Shown: in pieces, positions 1-12,600 of the stretch
Layout of the letters: each line of letters starts with the position of its first letter
Position numbering within the stretch: the first letter of the stretch is position 1
Source: Lytechinus variegatus
Taxonomy: Eukaryota > Echinodermata > Echinoidea > Temnopleuroida > Toxopneustidae
NCBI RefSeq assembly: GCF_018143015.1
Contig: NC_054750.1
Span: 3,205,501-3,269,500, forward strand
DNA length: 64,000 bases
Direction: 5' to 3'
Position numbers and translations under genes: made by a program
Notes under the pieces: generated by a model
Told to the model about the DNA's origin: nothing
Seen by the model: the letters and a program-made list of their open reading frames with translations, nothing else
Database searches by the model: none

Positions 1-459
1 ATTGATTTTACAGATATTTGTAATCACACACATTTTTGTAATGAAAAAGGAAGAAAATATGGCATTAGTTCACAGCATGTTAAAAGCCCTATTTGCATTC
101 TTCACAAGTTGCAAAATTATCTTGATGGTAATCATTTTTTTCTCGATAAAAATGTCTTTGCAATGTATATGATTCATTTATGATTTTATATTTGATGTCA
201 CCAAGAAGAAATACTTGGTGTACTGATATCCTAACACTCTAAAAAATAAATATATCATATGATGTACATGTAATTCTGTTTAGTTTTCTAAAAATATGAT
301 CTCAAATTTGAATGCAAAGATTGATTTTAAAATGCATCTTAGCAAGATCTTATGGATAGTAAAAATAAGGTAACAAATTTTATTTGTTTGTCTTACCTAT
401 GTGAATTCTTAAATGAAAAGGATAGAAATAGATAAATTAGAGGATATTTTGGAATTAAC
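1..459. other. no gene seen; AT-rich spacer
   Basis: AT-rich sequence with no convincing coding frame, RNA gene or recognisable repeat boundary. Confidence 0.5.
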
Positions 460-1122
460 CCTAAAAAGACTGGGGGGGGGGGGCTGATTCAGCCCCCCCT
501 GACATTTTTTGCAAGAAATCCGCCGCGCAAGATTTTTTGACCGCGTCGCTCACTGGCTTTTTACTTTCAAGTCTCGCGCAACTTTTGAGACCAAAATTAA
601 GACCCCCGGGTACGCGGTTCCGAAATTACGCTACATTTCGTAAGTGCATGCATACCCAAAATTACTCAAAAACGTGAATTTGTGTACAAATCCAATGCAA
701 ATAGTGTTTTTAGCCAAAATTCATAAATGTATCATTTTTCCTTTTACTGCTTAAAATCAATGAATTTTATATTTTTTATGGTCAAAATAAAGTCCCCAAC
801 ATTTTCCATTGAAAAAACAATGAAAAAGTCGAAAAACAAAGAAATACATAAGAAATTTAGAAAACAATAGAATACATAAGAAAATAAATGTGATGTTATC
901 TACAGTATGTGAAACAAAAATTAGCAGTTCAGGGGCATTATTTTATTAATTAGAGCAAACTTATGATTTTACGCATAAATTAATGATACATGAGATTTTT
1001 TGCAGAATTTGATGTTACAGTTTTGTAGATAATGCCATGGGTAACTCGTGTGCCAATTTTCGTTGCGATCGACGGCCGAGATCATAAGGGGGGCTGAATC
1101 AGCCCCCCCCAGTCTTCTTAGG
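460..1122. mobile_element. non-autonomous DNA element with hairpin-shaped G/C ends
   Basis: The ends are inverted: CCTAAAAAGACTGGGG at 460 and its complement (CCCCAGTCTTCTTAGG) ending at 1122. Just inside each end lies a self-palindrome, a G-run then CTGATTCAG then a C-run, so each terminus can fold into its own hairpin. No coding frame lies inside. I could not resolve a target-site duplication or a superfamily. Confidence 0.6.
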
Positions 1123-1287
1123 CGTCAAAATAGCCCGGTCTAATTAAGTTAACCTCTTAATAATATCATCTTTTGACAAAATCACATTTTTTGCATATTT
1201 CTCATTTCCTAACATGGAAATTATTTCATGGTTGGAGGAATAAAAAAAACTCTCTTTTACTCAAGACATTTTGGTATTTTCATGAGA

Positions 1288-1379
1288 GCATGGACGTCAG
1301 CGCAGAGGATTATTGTGTTGGGGATGCAACACTAGATCCCCCCAGAACAAAAGATAATCCTCTGTGCTGATGTCTATGC
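1288..1379. repeat. short inverted repeat (hairpin)
   Basis: The arm at 1288-1313 (core GACGTCAGCGCAGAGGATTA) is nearly the reverse complement of 1354-1379, with about 40 bases between. It could be a short foldback element relic. No gene is involved. Confidence 0.5.
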
Positions 1380-2270
1380 ATTTGAGGAAACACTAGATGT
1401 GTCCATGCTAGATTTTTTTATTTACTATCCATTTCATTTATCAGATATTCTTGATATAAAAGAATACAATACATGGATTTTATATTGATGTATTCACATT
1501 TTATATTTCCCCTCTTAAGATTAAAATGTTCACAATCCAAATGGCCATTTTAAAAGTAAAATCACCAATTGAGGTCGAAATGTGAAGACATCGCTGTTGA
1601 CCCCATTTATCCCAAAATGTTTTTTTAATGTATATATTATTTTCCTTTTTAAGATATGCATTACGTTTGTGTTTGATTGATATGTGCAGTGATCCAATTT
1701 ACACAAAATCACTGTATTTCTGAGAAATAAAACAACACAAGCTCTAATACTTTAAAACTCTGCATTCTTATTTGTTTCAAATAATCTTAAAATTTTAGCA
1801 ATGTGTGTGTGTGAATGTGTGTACGTCTTGGGATTAGGGTGGGGCCAGGTGGGGGGTGGGGCAAGAATGACCTCAAGGTGACATCCCCCCCCACTGTATG
1901 ACGAGGTATCACATGTCTCTGTACCATTGGTTGTTAGGCTCAATTGCTTTGGCTTCCGCGATGGCAGTAAATTGTCAGAATTTTTTTAACCAATCTCCAC
2001 AAGACAGTTTATTCCCGTCTAGGTATTATGGAGCAATTCCCCAAGACATCTCGGTCTTGAACCCCCTGTGTTCTTTTCTGTCCCCCCCCCCCCATTTAAT
2101 TTTGTTCTTCACTATTTGGACCCCCTTTCCACCAGGATCAATAATTCTGATGGAGGCCTCCTCTAGAATACCGGTATATGAAGATAAAATATCAAATAGG
2201 GGAAAAAATATACATATGACTTGAACGAAGACATACAGTAATGGACCATATATCCTGGGCATATCAGTCA
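1380..2270. other. no gene seen
   Basis: Spacer with a short GT-rich run near 1801-1825 and poly-C runs near 1886 and 2082. Open frames here look random, and none has a recognisable domain. Confidence 0.4.
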
Positions 2271-2279
2271 ACTAATAGA

Positions 2280-3500
2280 AGAATTATTTGTGAATTTTTG
2301 AAAATGAGTTTCAAAATTCTGTGTAGAAGCATTTTGAAATTCAGTCAACAAACAAAGAAGAGCTATTTTAAGTGATTTATGAATAAATTTCGCATAAATT
2401 AGCATAAATACTTGTAATTTACAGAAAATTTCAAGTCTGTGTAGAAGTTCGGTGAACCTCGTGAAACTACCAAATGGAAGAAAAAATAAGTGGAATGCCT
2501 CTGGCGGTCTCACCTGCATCACGCGATTCAATATAGTAGCAGTGCTGACTTTGAAAACTACTATAAAATAATTATTCACAAAAAACACCATTCATATAAT
2601 GATACAATACTACGTTCATTGACATTGGACCTTGATCATATGACCTAAAACTTGTCACTGATACTGGATTACCTCTATATCCTCATTTTATACACTATAT
2701 CTATAAACTTTGAAAGTTATGACAGCAATCTAATGATTACCTCTAAAATGGTCAAAGTTCAATGAACTTAAATGACCTTTGACATTGGTCATGTGACCTG
2801 AAACTTTGACAGTATCTTCCAAGATAATTGATTACTCTTCTGTCCAAGTTTTATGAGCTAGACCAATAAACTTTCAAAGTTATGATGGTAATTCAACAAA
2901 TCCCCCAACTTGGCCAAAGTTCATCGACCTTACATGACATTTGACCTTGATCATGTGACCTGAAACTTGCATAGGATGTTCAGCGATACTTGATTACTCT
3001 TATGTCCAAGTTTCGAGAATCAGATCCATAAATTTTCAAAGTTATGATGGTAATTTAACAGATACCCCCAATTTCACCAAAGTTCATTGACCCTAAATGA
3101 CCTTGGTCCTGTGACAGGATGTTCAGTAATCATTGATCAACCATATGGCCAAGTTTCATGAACTAGGATCATATACTTTCTAAGTTATGCTGTCATTTCA
3201 AAAACTTAACCTTTGGTTAAGATTTGGTGTTGACGCTGCCGCCGCCATCGGAAAAGCGGCGCCTATAGTCTCACTCTGCTATGCAGGTGAGACAACAATC
3301 AAAATCAGTCGACAGATAAAGAAAAAGATTAATTGAAGCATTTTATGTGAATTTTGAAAAATACACAAATTGATTTTGCATAAACTAGCATAAAAATTCT
3401 TTAGTTTAATTTTCAAAATTCTGTGAAGAAGTTCGGTGAACCTCGTGTATCGGTCAACAAATAAGAAGCATTTTTTGTGAATTTTAAAAGATGGATGCCA
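2280..3500. repeat. interspersed repeat split by a younger insertion
   Basis: Sequence at 2280-2500 (including AAAATTCTGTGTAGAAG and GAAGTTCGGTGAACCTCGTG) recurs in the same orientation at 3300-3500. The GTCTCACC-ended element at 2507-3293 lies between them. Either two copies of an older repeat lie side by side or one array was interrupted. Confidence 0.5.
2507..3293. mobile_element. GTCTCACCTGCAT-ended element with internal tandem units
   Basis: Inverted ends GTCTCACCTGCAT and ATGCAGGTGAGAC bound about 0.8 kb made of degenerate tandem units near 160 bp. The units carry TGACCTTTGACC-like, CATGTGACCTGAAACTT and AAAGTTATGATGG motifs. It is the same family as 10071-11144 and related to 13837-14362. 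Homology may start a little further left at AAGTGGAATGCCTCTGG. Non-coding, superfamily unknown. Confidence 0.65.
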
Positions 3501-3667
3501 CGCCACGGCATAAGCTCATCCGACACTTCGGGCCAGATGAGCTAAAAATGACCAAACTATGATCAAAGTAACTCCAACACTGAACGCACATACATATGAC
3601 CTGCTAGTTATAACCAACAGCAATTTACCTTTCGATAAAGACTCAAGTTAACATATGGTCAACAGCC

Positions 3668-3925
3668 ATCCCAGCCATGGCGTAATTTCCTTCAGCAAGA
3701 AATTTATCCACATTGTGCTGCACTCAACCCAGGCGAGGTGAATGGGTACCTGGCAGGAATTTATTCCTTGAAATGCGTGTGCGCTGTAATCACAGTAATT
3801 ACGGCAGCCAAGCTACAGCTGGGGTAATAATATCCAAGTCCTTTGGAAGCGCATAGAGACATTATTCATAATTGTGATATGCGCTATACAAGAACTGTTT
3901 ATTATTATCATTATTATCATTATGG
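3668..3925 (+). mobile_element. tRNA-derived SINE, 5' truncated
   Basis: The body motif GGCGTAATTTCCTTCAGCAA, followed by a segment containing CAACCCAGGCGAGGTGAATG, matches the reverse complement of the fuller copy at 42305-42605. It ends in a simple (TTATTATCA)-like tail, as SINEs do. The tRNA-like head is missing. Confidence 0.65.
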
Positions 3926-4135
3926 TCACTTTGTCATAATAGTTACTACCACAAAAATCCTTGATTTTGATTGGCAACTGAACTCTGTTCTGACAAATCA
4001 TACCACAATCTTCATATTTCCATAAACGTTCACATTTATTTATGAAACAAGCCCTAATTCTTAAGAAAATAAACTGCCACTTCAGATCCAGAAATGGGTC
4101 ATCTGAACGTGATTATGGGATCCAAATATCCATCT

Positions 4136-4535
4136 TAAAGGTAAATGCTAGTTTTGGTAACGATATCAAAATGAGTTCGTACAGAATCCAATGAAATGAC
4201 CACCAAAGTGTCTGTTTGTATAAATAAAACGTATGTGCCAAAGGATTCTGGAAGAAATTGTGTAATTGCTGAGAAATCAGCAAATAAGCACAGGATTCGG
4301 GTAGAGCGTCGGGCCCGACATTCGAAGCAATAATTATACACTGTCCCACGTGCACTTATCTGTGTTGGGGATCTTCAGTCTGAACATTTTTCAGCGTAGA
4401 TTTCAAGATTTCACAAAGTTCAGTTTATGTAACAGTACCAGATCTAGATCCTCGATGATATACTGACAATTAAGCCTTGTTTTACAGACTTTCTCATGAA
4501 ATCAGTGTTTACTGCAACTACTGGAATTTCTCTTT
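4136..4535. repeat. direct repeat, copy 1
   Basis: About 400 bases (shared stretches such as GATTCTGGAAGAAATTGTGT and ACACTGTCCCACG) recur in direct orientation at 4941-5345. Both copies contain the same landmarks in the same order. A MITE at 4557-4862 lies between them. Confidence 0.65.
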
Positions 4536-4556
4536 AACTTTGGATGCTATACGGAA

Positions 4557-4862
4557 TAGGGTTCCTACAGAAATTTGAAAACAAAATTCCATGACTAAAT
4601 TGCTGCTTTCCATGACTTCCTATGACGTCACGGGAGTTGTGTAGAATTTGGGACGTCACAAAAATGGGAAAAATGGAAAGCATGAACACCAATTATCATA
4701 GCAGAGTATTAGAGTTGCAAGACATGACAAACTGGAGAGCTGCTACAGCCAAGAGGTAACTGCAATTCCATGACTTTTCACAAACTTTCTAAATTCCGAC
4801 TTTTCCCCGAGTTTCCATGAACACAAATTTTTCCAGGATTTTTACTGACTGTGGGAACCTTG
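4557..4862. mobile_element. MITE with GGGTTCC(T/C)ACAG ends
   Basis: The left end TAGGGTTCCTACAGAAA pairs with the right end CTGTGGGAACCTTG. The interior is non-coding and rich in CCATGACTT motifs. It sits between two direct repeats, so it probably inserted around or after that duplication. The family looks hAT-like by its end, but no target duplication was resolved. Confidence 0.5.
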
Positions 4863-4940
4863 ACTTAAAGAAAAGAGATATGATTGTACACATATGCTGG
4901 ATTTTCAAAATTGATTACTGCTTCATGCGATCACTGCAAT

Positions 4941-5345
4941 TAAAGATAAATTCCAGTTCTGGTAACGATCTCAAAATGACTTTTTACAGAATCTAATAAA
5001 ATGACCACCCAAGTGTCTGTTTATATGAATAAAAAAATATGTGCCAACAGATTCTGGAAGAAATTGTGTAATTGCTGAGAAATAAGCAAAATAAGCACGG
5101 ATTCTGTCACTTCCGTCTGGTTTTTATTCCAGCAATAATAATACACTGTCCCACGGGTGCCTATCTGTGTTGGCGATCTCCTGTGTGATCGTATTTCAGC
5201 TTAGATTTTATGATTTCACAAAGTTCAGTTTATGTAACTATACCAGATCTAGATCCACGATGATATAGTCATACTTAACCTTGGTTTTACAGACTTTCTC
5301 ACAAAATTAGCGTTTTACTGCAACTACTATCATTTAGCTTTAATA
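4941..5345. repeat. direct repeat, copy 2
   Basis: Second copy of the block at 4136-4535, diverged by scattered substitutions and small indels. No coding frame is shared between the copies. Confidence 0.65.
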
Positions 5346-5496
5346 AAAAGAATTGTTCTTTACAATCACAGCTAAGCTTTGTGTTCTGTGGTCTTGGTAA
5401 ATTTTCTCCATTAATTTTTAAAGAATTTTTGAGTTCTAACTAAATTAATAAAGAGTTCCCACAGGTTCAAATCTTCACCATATCTCAAATGAACTT

Positions 5497-6252
5497 CAGG
5501 GGTGGTATTCTGAGTTCATTTTATCTTTAAAATATTTTGTTTTATCTCTTAAAATGAAATTGGTATTCTGAGATGACATTTTATCTCTCAGATAAAATTT
5601 AAAATTTCATCTTGCGTAACTATAGATGATACGCAACAGAACAGTGCCTGCGTAGACATACCCATCGCGTATCTGGGTATTTCAACGCGGATGATGTGCT
5701 TGCGCCCAACTTACTTTGAAGAAAAAACATTTCACCAATATTTCTAGGTGAATTAGCCCCAAATGTTGACATGAAAATGAAGAAAAATCATATATTTCTT
5801 GAGAATAACACCTTAGCGTTATTCCTGTACAATCAGAAAGTATTTCATACGACTTGTCTTGACTAATATTTTCTTTGAAATGATGCGCGAAAAGATGCGA
5901 TTTGGACTGTGAATAAAGATGAGAGTATTGTCCTTTTTGTTAAAAAGAAATCTCTGTAAAGATGCGCAAGCGTATTTGAAGTCAATAAATTGACGCAATC
6001 TCATTCTTTTGCCACACCTCCTAGCGGAATGGATTTTCATTGGTTGAGTGACACAAGAGAGCTATAAAAGCACGTTTCTAGTTGGATATTGATTAAAAAG
6101 TAGGTGTGTCTTACAAGGATAAAATGAAGATAAAATTGTTCTCAGAATACCAATTCGGAGAGATTTTAAGGGTATTTTATCTCACTGATTTTAACGGAGA
6201 TAAAATATTTTATTTCATCTCAGATAAAATGGATCTCAGGATACCACCCCTG
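5497..6252. mobile_element. foldback MITE with CAGGGGTGGTAT ends
   Basis: The left end CAGGGGTGGTATTCTGAG is the inverse of the right end CTCAGGATACCACCCCTG. Sub-terminal GATAAAAT/ATTTTATC repeats make most of the element self-complementary. It lies at the 3' end of the minus-strand psq/CENPB gene, and its right end supplies that gene's last codons and stop. Confidence 0.75.
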
Positions 6253-6616
6253 GCTTTTTATTGCCCTTTATAACAATGGTAATAATCTTTCTTTTCTTTT
6301 TTCTCCTCTTCTCTTCTCCTGTCTGCTTGGACTTTTTCACCCTGCGGGTCTTTAATCTGACACCATTCGAGAATTCGTCGGTTTCATCAATGTTCTCCCT
6401 CTTGATGCGAGGGCTGTCCGAGGCAAGAGGCACTGTTAAGTGTTCGTGCAATGCTGGAGAAACAAAGTTAGGGTTTGGCACTTTAGACTTTAGTATAGGA
6501 GTCCCAGGAGCAAGCTCTGGATGCCTCTTCAGGAAAAGATTGAACAATTTTTCGTCTGGCTGATTGTTCTTGAAAGGAGTCTCACGGCCATCGTCGTCAA
6601 TAATCTCCTTTACCAC
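6236..6616 (-). CDS. psq/CENPB gene exon 5: second half of CENPB HTH and basic C-terminus
   Basis: Encodes 126 aa plus stop after acceptor TTTCAG|. VVKEIIDDDGRETPFKNNQ and FNLFLKRHPELAPG complete the CENPB HTH. A serine/proline-rich linker and a basic tract follow. The final residues PGVVS and the TGA come from the end of the MITE at 5497-6252. No DDE catalytic domain follows. Confidence 0.75.
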   Translation of the reverse strand: MVKEIIDDDGRETPFKNNQPDEKLFNLFLKRHPELAPGTPILKSKVPNPNFVSPALHEHLTVPLASDSPRIKRENIDETDEFSNGVRLKTRRVKKSKQTGEEKRRKKKRKIITIVIKGNKKPGVVS

Positions 6617-9600
6617 CTGAAACACATTTTACAAACAAAGAGAATATATCAGTAAACTTTTCTACATAGAGGACTTGAGTACTTTATTGTGGTACAGAGA
6701 TGAATTGGTATTGCTGGAATTTCTCCCGAAATGTTTTGTGAATGACAGCACATATGTTTTTTTCTTACTGTATAATCAACTATCTAAAAAAGAAATAACA
6801 TTATCGAGGTCTGCTGAACAAAGTGCTCCTGCCAACACAAGGGTTATTGGCAGGAGCAGTGACACATGAAGAACATATGCCTACCACAAGGATTCTTGAT
6901 TTGGTGGTATGCTATTGAGCTTGCTATTATAAATATCTCTTAAACGTGTGACTGATTCATCTGTAAATTTCAGTTGATTTCCGTCTGACCTAAAGGTTTG
7001 CAATTATGAATACAATAGCTGAAAATTGCTTTTTATTTTCATTCCTGTACAAAGTTATTTTGTGTGATATTGCATGTGCAGCTAGACAAAGGCTACAGGT
7101 CATCACATTTTTTTGAAAAATCTCACAATTCCCCTTTTACCTCGCAAAATCATTCCCAACGCTTGACCCCTAGGTTTGGCTAGATATGCATTTTTTTTCG
7201 TCTGAGATATCATTTAAAACTTGTTACATAAATGCTTATTTGAGACGAGAATTACAATAGGCAACACACAGTACTCTGAATATATATTTTGTGACATAGT
7301 GTTGGGGTCTTGATATATTTCTTGATCTGTACACATGTCTTTACAAGGCAACTGTGTGTTTTGTGTCTTATCTGGTCTCTGATGCTGACTTGGTATCAGT
7401 CTCTGTGTCAAAGGGATGTCTCATGTCTCAGCAAGTCACTGAAAAAAGAGCCAATTTTGATGAATAAATCTCACTGTACTACAATCTGTTGGGTGTCTTC
7501 AGACGTCTCTCTTGAAAGTTTTTCTTTAATTGTATCTCATCTCAGAATTGGCTAATTCTGGACACAAGTGCCATCTTGGGAATCATTGTCTATGTCTCCG
7601 TATCTGTCATGTCTGAGACTGCCTTGGACCGAACACCGGCATGACAAGCCTGTACCATCCAAAGCAACATCAAAAAATCCTCCCATCATGCTTCAAACCC
7701 TCTTCTAGAGTGATAATGAGGAAAAACTTACGTTATATTAATATGTTGAAGGGAAAACAAGACCTTACCTGAATAATGTCCTTCTCAGATGGACATTGAC
7801 CGATGCGGGACGTCTGCAGAACCCAATTCGAAAGCAGGGTTTCTTCTGCAGCTGTAAGGAAGGGGGCCCTCCCGGTGTTACACTGAACAGGAGTACGTCC
7901 CAAAACCTGCAATAATAATGGAAATACAAGCAAAATCAATCATAGTGGAAGTGGTTTACGGTACACCATGTGGAAACTCCAAGAAATGACTCTTAAAAAT
8001 AAAGTGGATAGAGGACGTTAAATGGATAGGCATGAGAGTGGAGGTTAGAAAGTAGAGGATCTTTCACAATCAAGTGTCGTCCTTAAAAGGATTGCAAACC
8101 AGAGAGTTGAGAAGCTTGAGTAGTTTCTAGAGATGAAAGGCTTTAGTACTTGGATGGATGAAAAAAGATTGGCTTGAGTAGGAGAGAAAAAAAGAGGATG
8201 GCATGAGTTCGAGATAAGCCTGGCTTGAGTCAGTGAGTGGATTTATAGAGCAGGAGAGAAGAATCTATCCACTCCTTTCTAGGACTTTCCAGACAGTGTA
8301 CCGACTACCGAACATGTAAACCAATTCCACAGTGATCTATACCAGCTACAAACCATCAAACAAATTATCATCATTATATGGTAAATACTAATGGCTTTCA
8401 ACCCAGTACATAAGATCGCATTGATCAATCTATTTGATAAGTTCAGAAAAAAACTAGGAACCAGGAGGATTTGAACCTCTCGTCTGATTGCCAGTAAGCG
8501 ACTGTTCTACCAGGCCATCACCGGTCCATGGAAGAGTCATGATGAAATAAGAACAAAGCCCTCAATTTCACTGATTTAATCTGACATGCATTTACATGTA
8601 TTAGTCTGCCATGGACAATGAAATGAAATGTTAAAGGCTTGCTGGGAAGTTTCATTATATTGTAAATACTTATGGCTTTCATTTTTTTTTTCTGACTTGT
8701 CAAATAGATCATTCAATGCAATCTTCCTTACTGGGTTGAACACCATAAGATTTACAACATAATGAAGCTTCCCCAACAAGCCTTTAACAATCCAAATCAT
8801 CATCATCTATATTAGGATTATCATTGTCACTGTAAGACCAAGTATTACAACCCTCAACTTAAAATCCCTTTGAAATGCTTCCTTCGAACTTTGATATAAA
8901 ACTCACTCTGGTTCCTTACAACCCAAGAGTAGAAACATCTATCCTTGTCATGTTTATGCCTCCCAAGTGAGATGTGTTTCCTATGGTCAATTACCCGAGT
9001 AACATGTGATTTGTGTATGGTCTCCATTGGTCATTAATGACATTCCATTCTACTCTATAAAAGCCCTCCCTTTTGCTAAATTGGGGGTCTTTCTCCAGGG
9101 TGCCTCTCCACCTTCGGGTGAGGTTCCATACTTCCAGTCTCAACCATCATTATGGTTATCGAGAATTAATATTTCATTCTTCATCACTGAATGTTCCATC
9201 ATTATCATCTCTTCATAATATTAAACCACCATAAAGGAGAATGAAACCTCTGGAACAAGATAGCTTGTGTGAAAACAGAAAAATCAAAGAAACAGATTAT
9301 CGAAAGTTTGAGAAAAATCGGACAAATAATGAGAAAGTTCTGAGCATTTGAATATTGAGATCACTAATCCTATGGAGATTCTCAAATTGACAATGCGACA
9401 GAGATGTGTGATGTCACTTGTGAACAACTTAATTAGATATTTCACTCAAATTGCCTCTTTTTCACATCAATCAGTAGATCATGTGTTCTTTCTATAGGAG
9501 GGCATGTAATACAGATTTTTTAAGAATACATCATGGATAGAGTTTGTATCACCATAAGAAAAAGCAAAAAGAGAAATTTTGAGGGTGTTTTATACTCCAT

Positions 9601-12600
9601 CAAAGTGAAAGTTGTTCACATGTGACATCACACATCCTTGTCGCATTACCAATGGGAGGATATCCATAGCATTAGTGATTGCATTATTCAAATGCTCATA
9701 ACTTTCTCTTTATTTGTCTGATTTTTCTCAAACTTTCTTTGTTTTCATTCTTTGATTTTTCTGTTTCGACATAAGCCTACTTGTTCCAAAGTTTTCATTC
9801 CCCTTTAACAACAAACAACTGGAGTGAATTGTATTTTCTGTTTGACGTGTGATGTCGAAGTGACACTCTATAAACATATCGCAATTGAAGAATCCTATAT
9901 AATATCCACAATAAATAGTGTTACACTACCTCTATCCTGACTATCATTACCATTACCAGTACGATCACAAGCAATAGCCATGGACAATAATGAATGCAAT
10001 TTTATTAGATCTCTAGGCCTCTCTTATTTTTGTGTGGCCTTTATGCAAAACAAGTGGAATGCCTCTGGCCGTCTCACCTGCATCACGCGATTCAACGTAG
10101 CAGCAGTGCTGACTTTGAAAACTACTATAACTCACACAAGATGCTCAGTGATACTTGGTTACTCTTATTTCCACGTTTTATGAATTAGACCAATACACTT
10201 ACAGAGATAGGATGGTAATTCAACAAATACCCCCAATGTGGCCAAAATTCATTGATCTCACATGACCTTTGACCTTGATCATGTGACCTGAAACTTGCAC
10301 AGGATATTCAGTGATACTTGATTACTCTTATGTCCAAGTTTCAAAAGTCAGATCAATAAACTTGCAAAGTTATGATGGTAATTCAACAGATACCCCCATT
10401 ATGGCCAAAGTTCATTGACCTTTGACCCTGGTCATGTGACCTAAAATACGTGCAGGATGTTCAGTGATACTTGATTACTCTTATGTCCAAGTTTTATGAA
10501 CTAGACCAACATACTTTCAAAGTTATGATGGTAATTCAACAAATACCCCCAATTCGGCCAAAGTTCATTGACCCTAAATGACCTTTGACCTTGATCATGT
10601 GAGCTGAAACTTGCACAGGATGTTTAGTGATACTTGATTACTATTATGTTCAAGTTTCATGAATCAGATCCAAAAACTTTTAAAGTTTTGATTGTAATTC
10701 AACAGATACCCCCAAATCGGCCAAAGTTCATTGACCCTAAATGACCTTTGACCTTGGTCATGTGACGTGAAACTCATGCAGGATGTTTGGTGATACTTGA
10801 TTAACCTTATGTCCAAGTTTAATGAACTAGGTCCATATATTTTCTACATGAAAGTTATGATGACATTTCAAAAACTTAACCTCAGGTTAAGATTTTGAGG
10901 TTGATTCCCCCAACATGGTCTAAGTTCATTGACCCTAAATGACCTTTGACCTTGGTCATGTGACATGAAACTCTAATAGGATGTTCAGTACAACTTGATT
11001 AACCTTATGGCCAAGTTTCATGAAATAGGACCATATACTTTCTAAGTTATGATGTCATTTCAAAAACTTAACCTCAGGTTAAGATTTGATGTTGACGCCG
11101 CCGCCGCCCATACATATAGTCTCACTCTGCTATGCAGGTGAGACAAATAGCAAGTGGGTGATATCATCAGTTCCCTCATTTGCATAATAAACAGAATATG
11201 TGCAGTTAAGTAATTACCGGTAAGTGACACTTGAATGACATAACCTTCTAATATTTTACATTCAAATTTTGCAGAAACATTTGACATTGGTGCTTTATTT
11301 AATTTTTCTCTAATCAATAGTGTCCACTTTTTTAAGGCTGACTAGGCCTTTAAAGCAGAAACGGACCAGTAGACAAAGAGCGCTACCACAAATCCTGAAC
11401 TACTCACATCTGGTAAGCAGCATGCTGAGCCATGAAGTCTTGTAATATGGGCCCACTGAATGATAAAACACTAATTAATCACTCAATACATTCATACCAC
11501 ACTAATCACAGTAGCAAAACGAGTGCTTTCCTCTAAAAAACATCCTAATTCCTCCGTACGATTAAAAGTGTAGGCTAATTGATTCTCTGTATTGTTGATG
11601 GTTATCTCAAAAAATTTATTCACTATTTATAACACACAGTCAATAAGAGATAACAGCTAGTGTTGGTTATTCACTCCCCTTTTAATACTTAACAATTCCA
11701 GGGCCCATCTTACAAAGAGTTACGATTGATCCGATCAAACGTAACTGTATGGAAATCCTATGATAAACTTGCACAATGTCCTCTGTATGCAAAGAAAAGC
11801 ACAGTGAATTTTCAAGAAATAAAACAATGAATGCATAAATGTACATCATAGCTAGAAAATATTTTTAACAAACATGCATAATAGATGTTGACGTTGCTGG
11901 CCGTCCATAATTGCAACTAATCGGATCAATCGTAATTCTTTGTAAGACGGGGCCCAGGTTACCTTGTCATGAAGTGTGCTTCTGGGAACGTTAAATTTTT
12001 TCGCAGCCGCCCTTAAAGTCATCTCTTTCTCCTTGACCGTTCTGATAGCTAACTCCATATCTTCCTGTGAATAGCGTACACGGCGCGTCTTGACCCTTAT
12101 CTCATCAACTGCTATTGGGTTTTCTTCTTTATCACTTCGGTTTATGGGTGATGGTGACGGCATGTCCTTGTCGGACATCTCCAGAGCCCAATTTGAAAGC
12201 TGGGCTTCTTCTGCAGCTGTAAGGAAGGAGGCCCTCCCGGTGCTACACATAACAGCAGTACGTCCAAAAACCTGGAATAATAATGGCAATAAAAGTAAAA
12301 TATCAATTGTAGTACAATAGGAATTGGTATTAAAATCATATGAATTGTTCTTTAGTTGCAAAATGTGATTCAGTCTTGCATTAATACCTTTCAAGATTCT
12401 TTATAAAAATACAAATTACAATTATCATTGTTACCTTTAGCATGACTGTCAGTATCTTCATTACCATTATGATCCAAAGCAATAGCCATGGATAATGCTG
12501 ATTGCCCAATTTGCATACCGATGAGGTTGTTTTGTGAATCAAGTGAAACTGTAATTGTCATACATTCTTATACCTTACATCCACAGTTGATGAATTTTCA

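Noticed and set aside
6261-6563. Plus-strand open frame opposite psq/CENPB exon 5
   Set aside because: Antisense shadow of the real exon.
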